NCBI GenBank assembly: GCA_965226855.1
Contig: CBDDEE010000017.1
Coordinates: 1 to 64,000, forward strand
Source: JAUXJB01 sp965226855
GTDB taxonomy: Bacteria > Myxococcota_A > UBA9160 > SZUA-336
Length of the DNA stretch: 64,000 bases
Direction of reading: 5' to 3'
Shown here: positions 25,037-33,868 of the stretch, one piece after another
How the letters are laid out: the number at the start of each line of letters is the position of its first letter
How positions within the stretch are numbered: position 1 is the stretch's first letter
Notes under the pieces: model-generated
Seen by the model: the letters and a program-made list of their open reading frames with translations, nothing else
Told to the model about the DNA's origin: nothing
Database searches by the model: none
Program-made: the position numbers and the translations under genes

Positions 25037-27162
25037 GTTCGACCGCATTGCGCTTCTCGAGGCACTCCGCGCTTCCCGTGCTCCTTCAGACGGAGGCGGC
25101 AGAGTGCGGGCTCGCCTGCCTCGCGATGGTTGCGAGCTATCACGGACGCCAGACCGACCTGACCTCGCTGCGTCGCGATCACGCGGCCTCGCTGCGAGGA
25201 GCCAGCCTCAAGTCACTCATGCTTACTGCGAGCCAGCTCCACCTGAGCTGCCGACCGCTGCGCGTGGCCCTGGATGAGCTCTGCGCGCTCCGAACACCGG
25301 CCATCCTGCACTGGGACATGACGCACTTCGTGGTGCTGAAGAGCGCCTCGCGCCGCAGAATCGTAGTCCACAACCCCGCTCTCGGCCGACGCACCTACTC
25401 CCTCCGGGAGGCGTCACCGCACGTGACCGGAGTGGCGCTGGAGCTCGCCCCGGCCGACGGATTCGAGCGCGGCACTCGAAGCGAGAAGGTCCGCCTCGCA
25501 GAGCTTTGGAGGCACGCCTCGGGCTTGAAGGGAGCGCTGGCTCAGCTCCTTGCTGTGTCGCTGGTTCTCCAGGTCTTCGCGCTCGCGAGCCCGTTCTACA
25601 TCCAGCTCGTGGTGGACGAGGGCCTTGCGAGGCACGATCGCGAGCTTCTCTCGTTGCTGGTCCTGGCGTTCCTGATGTTGATGCTGATCAATCTGGGGAC
25701 CACGGCGCTGCGCTCGTGGCTGGTTCTCCGACTGGGGACGCAGCTCGGCTTTCAGATCGCGTCGAACCTCTTTCACCACCTGCTGCGACTTCCGATCTCG
25801 TACTTCGAGAAGCGCCAGCTAGGTGACGTCGTTTCTCGCTTTGGGTCACTGGAGCCGATCATCAGGCTTTTCACCACAGGGTTGGTCACCGTACTAATCG
25901 ACGGGCTGATGGCGCTCGCGACCCTTGCCATGATCTTCCTGTACAGCCCTGTGCTGACCTGGCTCGTGCTGGCAGCCGTGGCGCTGTACGGGTTCACTCG
26001 TGCCGGTTTCTACGCTCCACTCAAGGAGCTCTCGGAGGAGCAGATCGTAGCGGGTGCAAGGGAGGGCTCGAGCGTGTTCGAGACGCTTCGGGCCCTGCAG
26101 AGCATCAAGGTGTTCGGCTGCGAGTCCGATCGCGAGGCGATCTGGCAGAGTCGTCGCGCGGCTCAGCTGAATGCGGGCGTCAGGCTCGGAAAGCTGGCCA
26201 TAGGCCAGGAGGCGATCCGCGGCGTCCTCTTCGGCCTCGAGAACGTGGCCGTTATCTACCTTGGTGCCATCATGGTCCTGAGCGACGAGCTTACGGTCGG
26301 AATGCTCTTCGCGTTCATGTCCTACAAGGGTCAGTTCACCACGAGGATCTCCGCGCTGATCGACCAGGCTGTCGAGCTCCGGATGCTGGACCTGCATCTG
26401 ACCCGTCTGGCGGACATCGCGCTGACCCGCCCGGAGTACGGGTCTCCATCGAGCGGGTGGCGTCCGAGACCTGTCGACGGGAGGCTCGAGCTCGTAGACC
26501 TGGGGTTTCGCTACTCCGTCTCTGACCCGCCGATCCTCGAGGGTCTCAACCTCACGATCGAGCCCGGCCAGTCGATCGCCATCACGGGACCCTCCGGCTG
26601 CGGCAAGACCACGCTCATCAAGCTTCTGCTTGGCCTCCTTCCGCCGAGCTGGGGCGAGGTGAGGGTGGACGGGGCGCGTCTCGATCAGCTCGGATTGGGC
26701 GCCTATCGCCGGCAGATCGGAGCAGTCATGCAGAGCGACCAGCTTTTTTCGGGCTCGATCGCGGACAACATCTGTCTGTTCGACGTGGAGCGCGACGCCG
26801 ACAGAATCCGCTCCTGCGCGGAGATTGCGGCGATCGATCGAGAGATCGGGAGCATGCCGATGCAGTACGACAGCCAGATCGGAGACATGGGAACCATGCT
26901 GTCCGCCGGCCAGCGTCAGCGCGTGTTACTGGCGCGCGCTCTCTACCGAGAGCCTCGCGTGCTGTTTCTCGACGAGTGGACGTCCAACCTGGATGCGCGA
27001 CTGGAAGCTCAGATCAACGAGGAGATCGGAAAGCTCGACGTGACGCGAGTGGTTGTCACACATCGCGCGGAGCTCATCCGGAGCATGGACCTAGAGCTCT
27101 CGCTACCCGGCAGGATTGATCGGAGACCATCGGCGGGAGCTTCCCATGCTGAGCCGAGCTGA
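25033..27162 (+). CDS. Peptidase C39-containing ABC transporter (bacteriocin exporter)
   Basis: 709 residues from a GTG at 25033 overlapping the previous stop as GTGA. Residues 12-145 form the C39 peptidase: LLQTEAAECGLACLAMVASYHG with oxyanion Gln and Cys, and HFVVLKSASRRRIVVHNPALG with His; the third triad position is Asn (HNP) instead of the usual Asp. Six membrane helices follow (about 160-440). The ATPase has Walker A GPSGCGKTTLIK, signature LSAGQRQR and Walker B VLFLDE followed by WTSNLD. Members cut double-glycine leaders and pump the peptide out, normally with a HlyD-like partner and TolC. The partner here is probably 23150-23764; no TolC is in view. Confidence 0.92.
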   Translation: MSSTALRFSRHSALPVLLQTEAAECGLACLAMVASYHGRQTDLTSLRRDHAASLRGASLKSLMLTASQLHLSCRPLRVALDELCALRTPAILHWDMTHFVVLKSASRRRIVVHNPALGRRTYSLREASPHVTGVALELAPADGFERGTRSEKVRLAELWRHASGLKGALAQLLAVSLVLQVFALASPFYIQLVVDEGLARHDRELLSLLVLAFLMLMLINLGTTALRSWLVLRLGTQLGFQIASNLFHHLLRLPISYFEKRQLGDVVSRFGSLEPIIRLFTTGLVTVLIDGLMALATLAMIFLYSPVLTWLVLAAVALYGFTRAGFYAPLKELSEEQIVAGAREGSSVFETLRALQSIKVFGCESDREAIWQSRRAAQLNAGVRLGKLAIGQEAIRGVLFGLENVAVIYLGAIMVLSDELTVGMLFAFMSYKGQFTTRISALIDQAVELRMLDLHLTRLADIALTRPEYGSPSSGWRPRPVDGRLELVDLGFRYSVSDPPILEGLNLTIEPGQSIAITGPSGCGKTTLIKLLLGLLPPSWGEVRVDGARLDQLGLGAYRRQIGAVMQSDQLFSGSIADNICLFDVERDADRIRSCAEIAAIDREIGSMPMQYDSQIGDMGTMLSAGQRQRVLLARALYREPRVLFLDEWTSNLDARLEAQINEEIGKLDVTRVVVTHRAELIRSMDLELSLPGRIDRRPSAGASHAEPS

Positions 27163-27233
27163 GCGCACAGCGCGCAGCCCTGCCGGAGAAGCCCACGCGT
27201 CCCGACGCCGGTTAGCTAGTCTACGCAGCCGAG

Positions 27234-27668
27234 GTGAGGAGGCTGGCCAGACAGAACGCCGCCCTGATTGGTCTGTTGGTGGTCGTGACCACGGGGTGCG
27301 CCTCGATGTCGATCGAACAGATGGGCAACGACGAGCTCTGCGTCCTCTATCACGTGCGGGTCGACGACCCCGGGGCGGCACTGCGAGAGCTGTCCGAGCC
27401 GGACTCCGGTCGTGCCTACGACCCCGATCTCCACAGGGCCGCCGCTCTCGAGATTCGAAGGCGCGCGCTGATCTCTCCGGAGAGCTGGCCGGATGCCGAC
27501 TCAGGTAAGGTTCGAGTCGGCATGTCTCGCTGCGGGGTGCTCGCGGCGATGGGCGTTCCGTCCAAGTCGAATCCTGCGGACGACAAGTGGATCTACCATC
27601 GGAAGGGCCAGAACTCGCTCTACGTCGCCTTTGAGGCCGGCCGTGTCGCCAACGCCTGGGTGAACTGA
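27234..27668 (+). CDS. Small lipoprotein with a BamE/SmpA-like C-terminal half
   Basis: 144 residues from a GTG at 27234. Signal peptide with lipobox VTTGC (Cys about 22). After a helical N-terminal region, VRVGMSRCGVLAAMGVPSKS and DDKWIYHRKGQNSLYVAFEAG form a helix-strand unit like the SmpA/OmlA (BamE) fold, in which GMS/TKxEVxxxLGxP opens the domain and a WxY segment follows. That fold occurs in many outer-membrane-anchored lipoproteins besides BamE. The gene starts 72 bp after the microcin exporter; whether it belongs to that system, for example as immunity protein, cannot be told. Confidence 0.65.
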   Translation: MRRLARQNAALIGLLVVVTTGCASMSIEQMGNDELCVLYHVRVDDPGAALRELSEPDSGRAYDPDLHRAAALEIRRRALISPESWPDADSGKVRVGMSRCGVLAAMGVPSKSNPADDKWIYHRKGQNSLYVAFEAGRVANAWVN

Positions 27669-27720
27669 CCGGCTTGGGTGCCACAACCCTCTCTGATACC
27701 CTTCCGGACAGGAGGGCCAC

Positions 27721-28263
27721 ATGCCTGACAATCAGAACAAGGAATTCGAGCTTCGCAGCATCAACCACCTTGCCCTGGTCTGCAAGGACATGGCTCGGAC
27801 GGTGGACTTCTATAGCAACGTCCTGGGCATGCCACTGATCAAGACGATCGAGCTTCCCAACGGTATGGGACAGCACTTCTTCTTCGACATGGGAAACGGG
27901 GGCTCACTCGCGTTCTTCTGGTTCCCCGACGCACCGGAGGCCGTGCCAGGCGTGGCCTCCCCGCAGCCGAAGTGGGGCGCTGGTCTCACGACTGCCCATG
28001 CCTCGATGAATCACGTGGCGTTCGACGTACCGCTGGACAAGATCGAGGACTACCAGCGCAGGCTCACCGCCAAGGGTATCGACGTTACCGACGTGGTGAA
28101 CCACGATGACAGCCCGGAGCAGCAGAGCCCTGAGGTGAATGAGGGCACGTTCGTCCGGTCGATCTACTTCTTTGATCCCGACGGGATCCTCCTGGAATTT
28201 GCGGCCTGGACGCGCGGGTTCACCGAGCAAGACGTCAAGCACGAAGCTGCTCGCGCGTCGTAG
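27721..28263 (+). CDS. VOC-family (glyoxalase/dioxygenase superfamily) protein
   Basis: 180 residues with ATG at 27721 and GGAGGGCC upstream. The two beta-alpha-beta-beta-beta modules are clear: INHLALVCKDMARTVDFYSN VLGMPL (first metal His in INHLAL), and SMNHVAFDVPLDKIEDYQRR with a second His, ending in IYFFDPDGILLEFAAWT (final Glu). This His/His/Glu set is the metal site of glyoxalases and extradiol dioxygenases. The substrate is unknown. The neighbours are a lipoprotein and a broken VWA gene on the same strand, and they offer no pathway. Confidence 0.88.
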   Translation: MPDNQNKEFELRSINHLALVCKDMARTVDFYSNVLGMPLIKTIELPNGMGQHFFFDMGNGGSLAFFWFPDAPEAVPGVASPQPKWGAGLTTAHASMNHVAFDVPLDKIEDYQRRLTAKGIDVTDVVNHDDSPEQQSPEVNEGTFVRSIYFFDPDGILLEFAAWTRGFTEQDVKHEAARAS

Positions 28264-28313
28264 CGCCATCCGTTCCGGCTGAGCGCGCAGCCTCGACAGT
28301 GCAGAGTACGCGG

Positions 28314-29448
28314 ATGAGGGTCCTTCGGGTCGGTCTCAGCGCCTGGTTTGCGCTCCTCGCGTGGACCGCCGTGGAGTCACGAGCGGAGGAGCCGGGTATC
28401 GTGCTCCGGATCCTCTCTCCGCGCCCGGACGCCGTGGTCGGAGATTCCGATGGCCTCGCGTTCGTCGAGGGGCGCGCGCTGGCTCTCCTGGGCGCGTATC
28501 GAAGCCACGACATCGTGTTTGCGATCGACACGTCGAGGACGACTGCTGAGCCCTCGGGACTGGACATCGATGGAGACGGGACGATCGGCGAGCAGGAGCG
28601 GGGGCTCCTTGGCGGGCTCTTCTCGAGCCAGCTAGCCCATCCCGACAGCATCCTCGCGATGCAGCTGGCCCTGGTGAGGGCCGCGCTGCAGGGCGTAGAC
28701 CCGCGCGAGACGCGCGTGGGCCTCGTGGCCTTCCCTGGCTTGCCAGAGGGCAAGAAGGCAAGAGCCTTTACCGACGTGCCACTCACCTCCGACCTGGCCG
28801 AGGTCCGCCTCGGCCTCGATCGCATCCTCGAGATGGGGTCCGAAGGGAGTGCCAGCGTCGCGGAGGCGGTTGCGCACGCGGGGAACGAGCTCATCGGCGC
28901 GGGGGCGGCGCGGAGCTCCAGTCGTGAGGAAACGACTCGCATCCTCGCCTTTTTTCGTCGGTAGTCCGATCCGGCCCCAGGTCGCGGTCGGAAAGGCGAG
29001 TTGGAATCGCGGGCTTGGTACCTCGGACGTTGTGGCAAGCAGAGGGATCCGTATCGATACCTTTGCGGTGACCGAGCAGGCGATCGGCGCTCCTGGTCCG
29101 TTGATAGAGATCGCAAGCTTGAGTGGGGGCACGTACACGCCCGTGCGTCAGCTGGACCAGGTAGAGTTGCGACTCGAGCAGGCCCGTTTCGCGGATACGA
29201 GCTTCCTGCAGATCCGCAACGCCACGTCTGGAGACCGCTCGGGCACTGTCCTCCAGAGCCGCGACGGCCGCTTCGCCGCGTTGGTCTCGCTCGACGAGGG
29301 GGAGAATACGCTGGAGGTTCGCGTCAGAGCGGCCAACGGACGCGAGGCGCGCCGCCGAGTGGTCGTGACATACGACCCGGAGGCACCTCCGCACCCCTTG
29401 ACTCCCGCACAGCGGAGACGTCGGCAGGTTCTCGAGGCGTGGAACTAG
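28314..29448 (+). pseudogene. Exported von Willebrand factor A protein, frameshifted at a T6 run
   Basis: The frame from the ATG at 28314 gives a signal peptide (ending SRA) and a VWA domain with the MIDAS-like FAIDTSRTT, then stops just after ILAFF at a run of six T (28950-28955). Dropping one T restores ILAFFVGSPIRPQVAV and continues through GIRIDTFAVTEQAIGA and a C-terminal beta-rich domain (ENTLEVRVRAANGREARRR) to 29448. The combined protein would be about 378 residues. The break may be a genuine mutation, an assembly error at a homopolymer, or transcriptional/ribosomal slippage. DIDGDGTIGEQERG near the start of the domain is an EF-hand-like, calcium-type loop. Confidence 0.75.
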
Positions 29449-29557
29449 CCGACTTGGCGCTGCGACTCGTGTCTCCGTATCATCACGGCCACGTGAAGCC
29501 CCTTCTCGGTCTCCTCCGATTCCGCAACCAGCGCCCGATGCCCGGATCGGGCGGCGA

Positions 29558-30880
29558 TTGAGTGCACCGCAGCGGCGGCCTCCGAAACTTGCGGGCATAG
29601 CCGAGCGCTCCGAAGCAGTCACTCCGCGCCCAAAGCGGAGCATCTGGCGCCGCACCTTTCTTGCACTCGAGGACCGGAATTTTCGCTGGTTCTTCGCAGC
29701 TCAGTTCGGGAGCTTCACGGCGATGAACATGCAGATGTTCATCCGCGGCTGGCTCGTTTTCGAGCTCACGGGCTCGTTCGCCGCGCTCGGCATCATGTCG
29801 CTGGCTAACGGTTTAGCGGGTATGGCAACGGCGCTCTTCGGCGGGGTGATCGCGGATCGCGTGCGACAGAAGAAGCATGTCGTTCAGGTCGGGCAGGGAC
29901 TGAACGCGCTCGTCGTGCTCGCTGTCGGCACCCTCATTGCATTGGATCTGCTGCGCTTCTCGCATCTGATCGTGGCGGCCCTGGTGCAGGGCGCGGTCAT
30001 GAATACGATGATGCCCTCGCGTCAGGCCATGACTCCCGAGATTCTCGGCATGGAGCGCCTGATGAACGCGATTGCCATCAACACGATGGGCATGAACGCG
30101 GCCCGCCTGTTGATGCCCGGCTTCGCAGGATGGCTCGTGGGTGCGCTCGGCGGGGACAGCGGTGGGGGCATCTGGGCCGCGCAGTTCGTGTACTACATGA
30201 TGGCGGCACTGTACGGCTGGTCGATCCTGGGACTGCTCAATGTGAGTGTGGCAGACCGTGTGCTTCCGGAAGGCGGGAACGCCCCTCCGCTGCAGGAGTT
30301 GACTGCAGGGTTCCGCTACGTCTGGGAGACGCCCACGATTCGGATGCTGCACGCCTGCAACTTCCTGATGGTCCTCTTCTCCATGACCTACTTCATGCTG
30401 TTGCCGGGGTTCGCCAAGGAGGTGCTCGACGCCGGGCCGGCCCGGCTCGGCTATCTGACCAGCATCTCGGGTGCGGGTTCCGTCATCGGCTCGCTCGTCG
30501 TAGCCTCGCTTCCGAACCGGCGGCGCGGGCTCGTACTCTTGCTGAGCTCTCTGCTCCTCGGCTTCGCGTTGGTGGCGTTCTCGATCTCGACCTCGTACTG
30601 GTTGTCGGTCGCTACTCTCAGCGTTGTGGGACTTGGTCAGGCGGGGCGCATGTCGCTCAGCAACGTCCTCGTTCAGGCCTACGTCGCGGACGACTTTCGA
30701 GGCCGTGTGATGAGCATCTACATGATGGAGTTCAGCACGATGAGCCTCGGGATCTTCTTCATTGGACTTCTCGCGAACGTGATAGGTCCTCAGCTCGCAG
30801 TTGGCGGTTCGGCACTCGCGTTGGTGATCGTGGCGAGCGTGTTGCTGATCTTCGTTCCGGCCTACCGCAACCTCGAGTGA
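29558..30880 (+). CDS. Major facilitator superfamily transporter (EntS/MFS_3-like)
   Basis: 440 residues from a TTG at 29558; a later start near residue 28 is possible, since the first membrane segment begins only after LALEDRNFRWFFAAQFGS. About twelve helices follow. The loop between helices 2 and 3, GGVIADRVRQKKHVVQVGQG, is the MFS motif A. The long charged loop between the halves contains FRYVWETPTIRMLHACNF. MFS_3 members export siderophores or small hydrophobic compounds. No substrate clue is in the neighbourhood. Confidence 0.87.
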   Translation: MSAPQRRPPKLAGIAERSEAVTPRPKRSIWRRTFLALEDRNFRWFFAAQFGSFTAMNMQMFIRGWLVFELTGSFAALGIMSLANGLAGMATALFGGVIADRVRQKKHVVQVGQGLNALVVLAVGTLIALDLLRFSHLIVAALVQGAVMNTMMPSRQAMTPEILGMERLMNAIAINTMGMNAARLLMPGFAGWLVGALGGDSGGGIWAAQFVYYMMAALYGWSILGLLNVSVADRVLPEGGNAPPLQELTAGFRYVWETPTIRMLHACNFLMVLFSMTYFMLLPGFAKEVLDAGPARLGYLTSISGAGSVIGSLVVASLPNRRRGLVLLLSSLLLGFALVAFSISTSYWLSVATLSVVGLGQAGRMSLSNVLVQAYVADDFRGRVMSIYMMEFSTMSLGIFFIGLLANVIGPQLAVGGSALALVIVASVLLIFVPAYRNLE

Positions 30881-31001
30881 CGCGAGCGCCACCGCCGGTC
30901 AGGAAGGCGCAGGGCTCAAGGGCGCGCCGGAGAAACCGATCTCTCCAGCGGGACGCCCCTCTCGAAGAGTGGTGCAGTCGTCCCGGTAAGGAGGATCGAC
31001 C

Positions 31002-31448
31002 ATGAAGCCTGTGGGACCCCTGCTCTTGGGCTGCCTCGTTGCCCTATCTGGAGTGATGAACGCAGCGGCGGCCGACGAGGCCAGCTGGGCGGACAGAGTG
31101 ATTGCTCGAGCCGATCTCACCAGCGGCGTGACAGATCGCGAGCCGGTCGACAGCCTCACCGAGGTCACGAACGACCAGCGGACGATCACCTTCTTTACCG
31201 AGCTTCGAAACATGAGCGGCGAGTCCGTCTCGCATCGCTGGGAGCACAACGGCCAGGTGATGGCTGAGGTTCCGTTCCGCGTCGGAGGCCCCCGGTGGCG
31301 CGTCTGGTCGACGAAGAACCTGCACGAGTTCTGGCTCGGCAAGTGGACCGTCTCGGTCGTCGCAGAAGACGGATCTGTGCTCGCAACCAAGAGCTTCCAC
31401 TACGCCGCGCTGGAACCGGCACCCGCAGCCGCGAACTCCACCGACTAG
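31002..31448 (+). CDS. Exported DUF2914 protein
   Basis: 148 residues; ATG with AAGGAGGATCGACC upstream. Signal peptide about 1-24 (ending AAA). The mature part has the DUF2914 core: VIARADLTSGVTDREPVDSL, TFFTELRNMSGESVSHRWEH (the HRW motif), FRVGGPRWRVWSTKNL and GKWTVSVVAEDGSVLATKSF. Domains of this type are found alone or at the C-terminus of periplasmic or membrane proteins; their function is unknown. It precedes a convergent cysteine synthase gene. Confidence 0.85.
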   Translation: MKPVGPLLLGCLVALSGVMNAAAADEASWADRVIARADLTSGVTDREPVDSLTEVTNDQRTITFFTELRNMSGESVSHRWEHNGQVMAEVPFRVGGPRWRVWSTKNLHEFWLGKWTVSVVAEDGSVLATKSFHYAALEPAPAAANSTD

Positions 31449-31539
31449 CCTGAACCGGCGAAGCGAAGTCGTCCAACGGGTCGGTCAACAGCGGACGCTC
31501 ACCGGCGGCTCGGGGCTGCTCGATGAACAACCTCCTTGA

Positions 31540-32553
31540 CTACAGCTGGAGCCAGTCGGGGGCAGGTAGGCCCTTCTCTTTGAGGAAGGTGGGGTTGAAG
31601 AGCTTGCTCTGGTAGCGTGTGCCGTAGTCGGCAAGGATCGTCACGATCGTGTGTCCCGGACCCAACTCCTTCGCCAGGCGGATCGCGCCCGCGACATTGA
31701 TGCCACTCGAGCCGCCGAGGCAAAGGCCCTCTTCCTTGAGTAGATCGAAGATCACCGGAAGCGCCTCCTCGTCTGGAATCCGGTAGGGGTTGTCTATCGG
31801 TGCGCCCTCGACGTTTCCCGTGATGCGGCCCTGCCCTATGCCTTCGGTGATCGAGTCTCCGTCGCTTCCGCGCAACTCTCCGTCCTTGAACAGGTGAAAC
31901 ATGGCCGCGCCCGCCGGGTCTGCGAGCCCGATCACGACATTTCTGGAGCGCTCCTTGAGAAAGAGCCCGACTCCCGAGAGGGTGCCCCCAGTTCCTATGG
32001 CGCAGATGAAGCCGTCGACCGTGCCGTCGGTCTGCTCCCAGATCTCGGGTCCGGTGGTGCGAAAGTGCCCATCGCGGTTGGCCGGGTTGTCCCACTGGTT
32101 GGCCCACAGCGCGCCGTTCGGCTCGCTCGCTGCCAGTTCCTTGGCCAGGCGCTCGGAGACGTGTACGTAGTTCTCAGGATTCTTGTAGGGCACCGCCGGG
32201 ACCTCGCGCAGGTCCGCTCCGCAGAGCCGCAGCATGTCCTTCTTCTCCTGGCTCTGGGTGTCGGGGATTACGATGACGGTCCGGTAGCCCCGTGCGTTTC
32301 CGACGAGCGCGAGGCCGATCCCGGTGTTTCCAGCCGTGCCTTCGACGACGACACCACCTGGTCTGAGCGTGCCCCGTTCTTCGGCATCCTGGATGATGAA
32401 GAGCGCAGCGCGGTCTTTCACAGAGCCGCCCGGGTTCAGGAATTCCGCCTTCCCCAGAATGGTGCAGCCCGTGAGCTCAGACGCCTTGCGGAGCTTGATG
32501 AGCGGCGTGTTGCCGATGGTCTGCGTGAAGCCGTCACTTATGTCCATGGTCAA
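31540..32553 (-). CDS. cysK: Cysteine synthase-type PLP enzyme
   Basis: 337 residues. Fold type II PLP enzyme: the Schiff-base lysine is K46 in NPGGSVKDRAA, preceded by TIGNTPLIKL; the phosphate-binding loop is GTAGNTGIGLAL and the glycine-rich loop IGTGGTLSGVG. The last domain has LCLGGSSGINVAGAIRLAKE. This fits O-acetylserine sulfhydrylase (cysteine synthase A), with the alternative of a cystathionine beta-synthase catalytic core without CBS domains. Slightly longer than classic CysK (about 320). Its start is 41 bp from the second copy of the IS5-like element, which could have displaced its promoter. Confidence 0.88.
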   Translation of the reverse strand: MTMDISDGFTQTIGNTPLIKLRKASELTGCTILGKAEFLNPGGSVKDRAALFIIQDAEERGTLRPGGVVVEGTAGNTGIGLALVGNARGYRTVIVIPDTQSQEKKDMLRLCGADLREVPAVPYKNPENYVHVSERLAKELAASEPNGALWANQWDNPANRDGHFRTTGPEIWEQTDGTVDGFICAIGTGGTLSGVGLFLKERSRNVVIGLADPAGAAMFHLFKDGELRGSDGDSITEGIGQGRITGNVEGAPIDNPYRIPDEEALPVIFDLLKEEGLCLGGSSGINVAGAIRLAKELGPGHTIVTILADYGTRYQSKLFNPTFLKEKGLPAPDWLQL

Positions 32554-32597
32554 GAGCGGCCATTACAAGACGGCGACTGAGGCACTGTCAAGCCTAG

Positions 32598-33868
32598 CAG
32601 GCTGCTGAAAAACTCCTCATCGAAGGGTACCTTTGAGGGAAGCCCCAAGGGGGAGATGTGAGAGGACCGCAGACGCTCCAGGGTGGGATCTTCAGCTACG
32701 TATCGCTGGAGTCCCGGATTCCCGAGGACCATCCGCTTCGAGCGATCCGGCGACTGGTGGACGCGGCGCTGGAGCAGCTGTCGCGACGCTTCGATGGTAT
32801 CTACGCCAAAGGGGTCGGCCGACCGTCGGTCCCGCCGGAGCAGCTGTTGCGGGCGCTGCTGTTGCAGGTGCTGTACACGATCCGGAGCGAGCGCCAGCTG
32901 ATCGAGCAGATCGACTACAACCTGCTCTACCGCTGGTTCGTGGGCCTGGAGCTGGACGATGAGGTGTTCAGCGCGACGGTGTTCACCAAGAATCGGGAAC
33001 GGCTGCTGAAGGGCGAGATCGCTCAGCATTTCTTCGAGGCGGTGCTGGCGCAGGCGGAGTCGGAGGGGTTGGTGTCATCGGAGCACTTCACGGTGGACGG
33101 GACGCTGATCGAGGCGTGGGCGAGCCAGAAGAGCTTCGTGCGCAAGGACGAGAAGCGCAGGGACGATGACGACCCGGGCAACCCGACGGTCAACTTCCGG
33201 GGCGAGAAGCGGAGCAACCAGACGCATGCGTCGAGGACGGATCCGGACGCCCGACTGGCGGGGATGAGGGGCCAGGGCGCGCGGCTCGCGTATCAGGGAC
33301 ACGTCGTGACGGAGAACCGCAACGGCCTGGTGGTGGCGGCGAAGCTCACTCAGGCGTCGGGGTATGCGGAGCGCGAAGCGGCTCTCGAGATGGTGCTGGG
33401 TCTGGGGGGCGCTCGCCGGATCACCCTGGCTGGAGACAAGGGCTACGACGCCAAGAGCTTTGTGCAGGCGCTTCGGGCCTGGAGCGTTACCCCGCACGTG
33501 GCACAGAACACGACGAACCGCCGAAGCGCGATCGATCGAAGGACCACAGGACACCCGGGCTACGAGGTGAGCCAGCGCTTCCGCAAACGGGTGGAGGAGG
33601 TGTTTGGCTGGATGAAGACGGTGGGCTTGATGCGCAAGACCCGGCACCGGGGCACGGATCGGGTCGGCTGGGTCTTCACCTTCACTGCTGCGGCCTACAA
33701 CCTGGTCCGTATCCGCAACCTGTTGGAGGCGACATAGCTCATGATCCCGCAAGATCTACCCGTGCGACACCGAACCGGTTCGTACCGGGAACGGCGATCC
33801 CTCTCCCTGCTCGGCACGCCTCCCGTCAGAGGCGTCCCGCCCAACCCAGTCACTTTCTCCGCAGCCTG
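32598..33868 (+). mobile_element. IS5-like insertion sequence (element B), copy 2
   Basis: The element is 1271 bp, the same length as copy 1, in the opposite orientation. CTAG at 32594-32597 and 33869-33872 forms the target duplication. The ends CAGGCTGCTGAAAAACT and (complement of the right end) CAGGCTGCGGAGAAAGT are the same imperfect inverted repeats. The right-hand CTAG contains the TAG stop codon of the minus-strand transporter gene ending at 33869. Confidence 0.95.
32658..33737 (+). CDS. IS5-family transposase (copy 2)
   Basis: 359 residues with GTG start at 32658 and GGGGGAGAT upstream. The translated protein is identical to that at 4144-5223, with the same DDE residues (D147, D260, E313/E314). 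Two identical, intact copies in 64 kb indicate recent transposition. Confidence 0.95.
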   Translation: MRGPQTLQGGIFSYVSLESRIPEDHPLRAIRRLVDAALEQLSRRFDGIYAKGVGRPSVPPEQLLRALLLQVLYTIRSERQLIEQIDYNLLYRWFVGLELDDEVFSATVFTKNRERLLKGEIAQHFFEAVLAQAESEGLVSSEHFTVDGTLIEAWASQKSFVRKDEKRRDDDDPGNPTVNFRGEKRSNQTHASRTDPDARLAGMRGQGARLAYQGHVVTENRNGLVVAAKLTQASGYAEREAALEMVLGLGGARRITLAGDKGYDAKSFVQALRAWSVTPHVAQNTTNRRSAIDRRTTGHPGYEVSQRFRKRVEEVFGWMKTVGLMRKTRHRGTDRVGWVFTFTAAAYNLVRIRNLLEAT

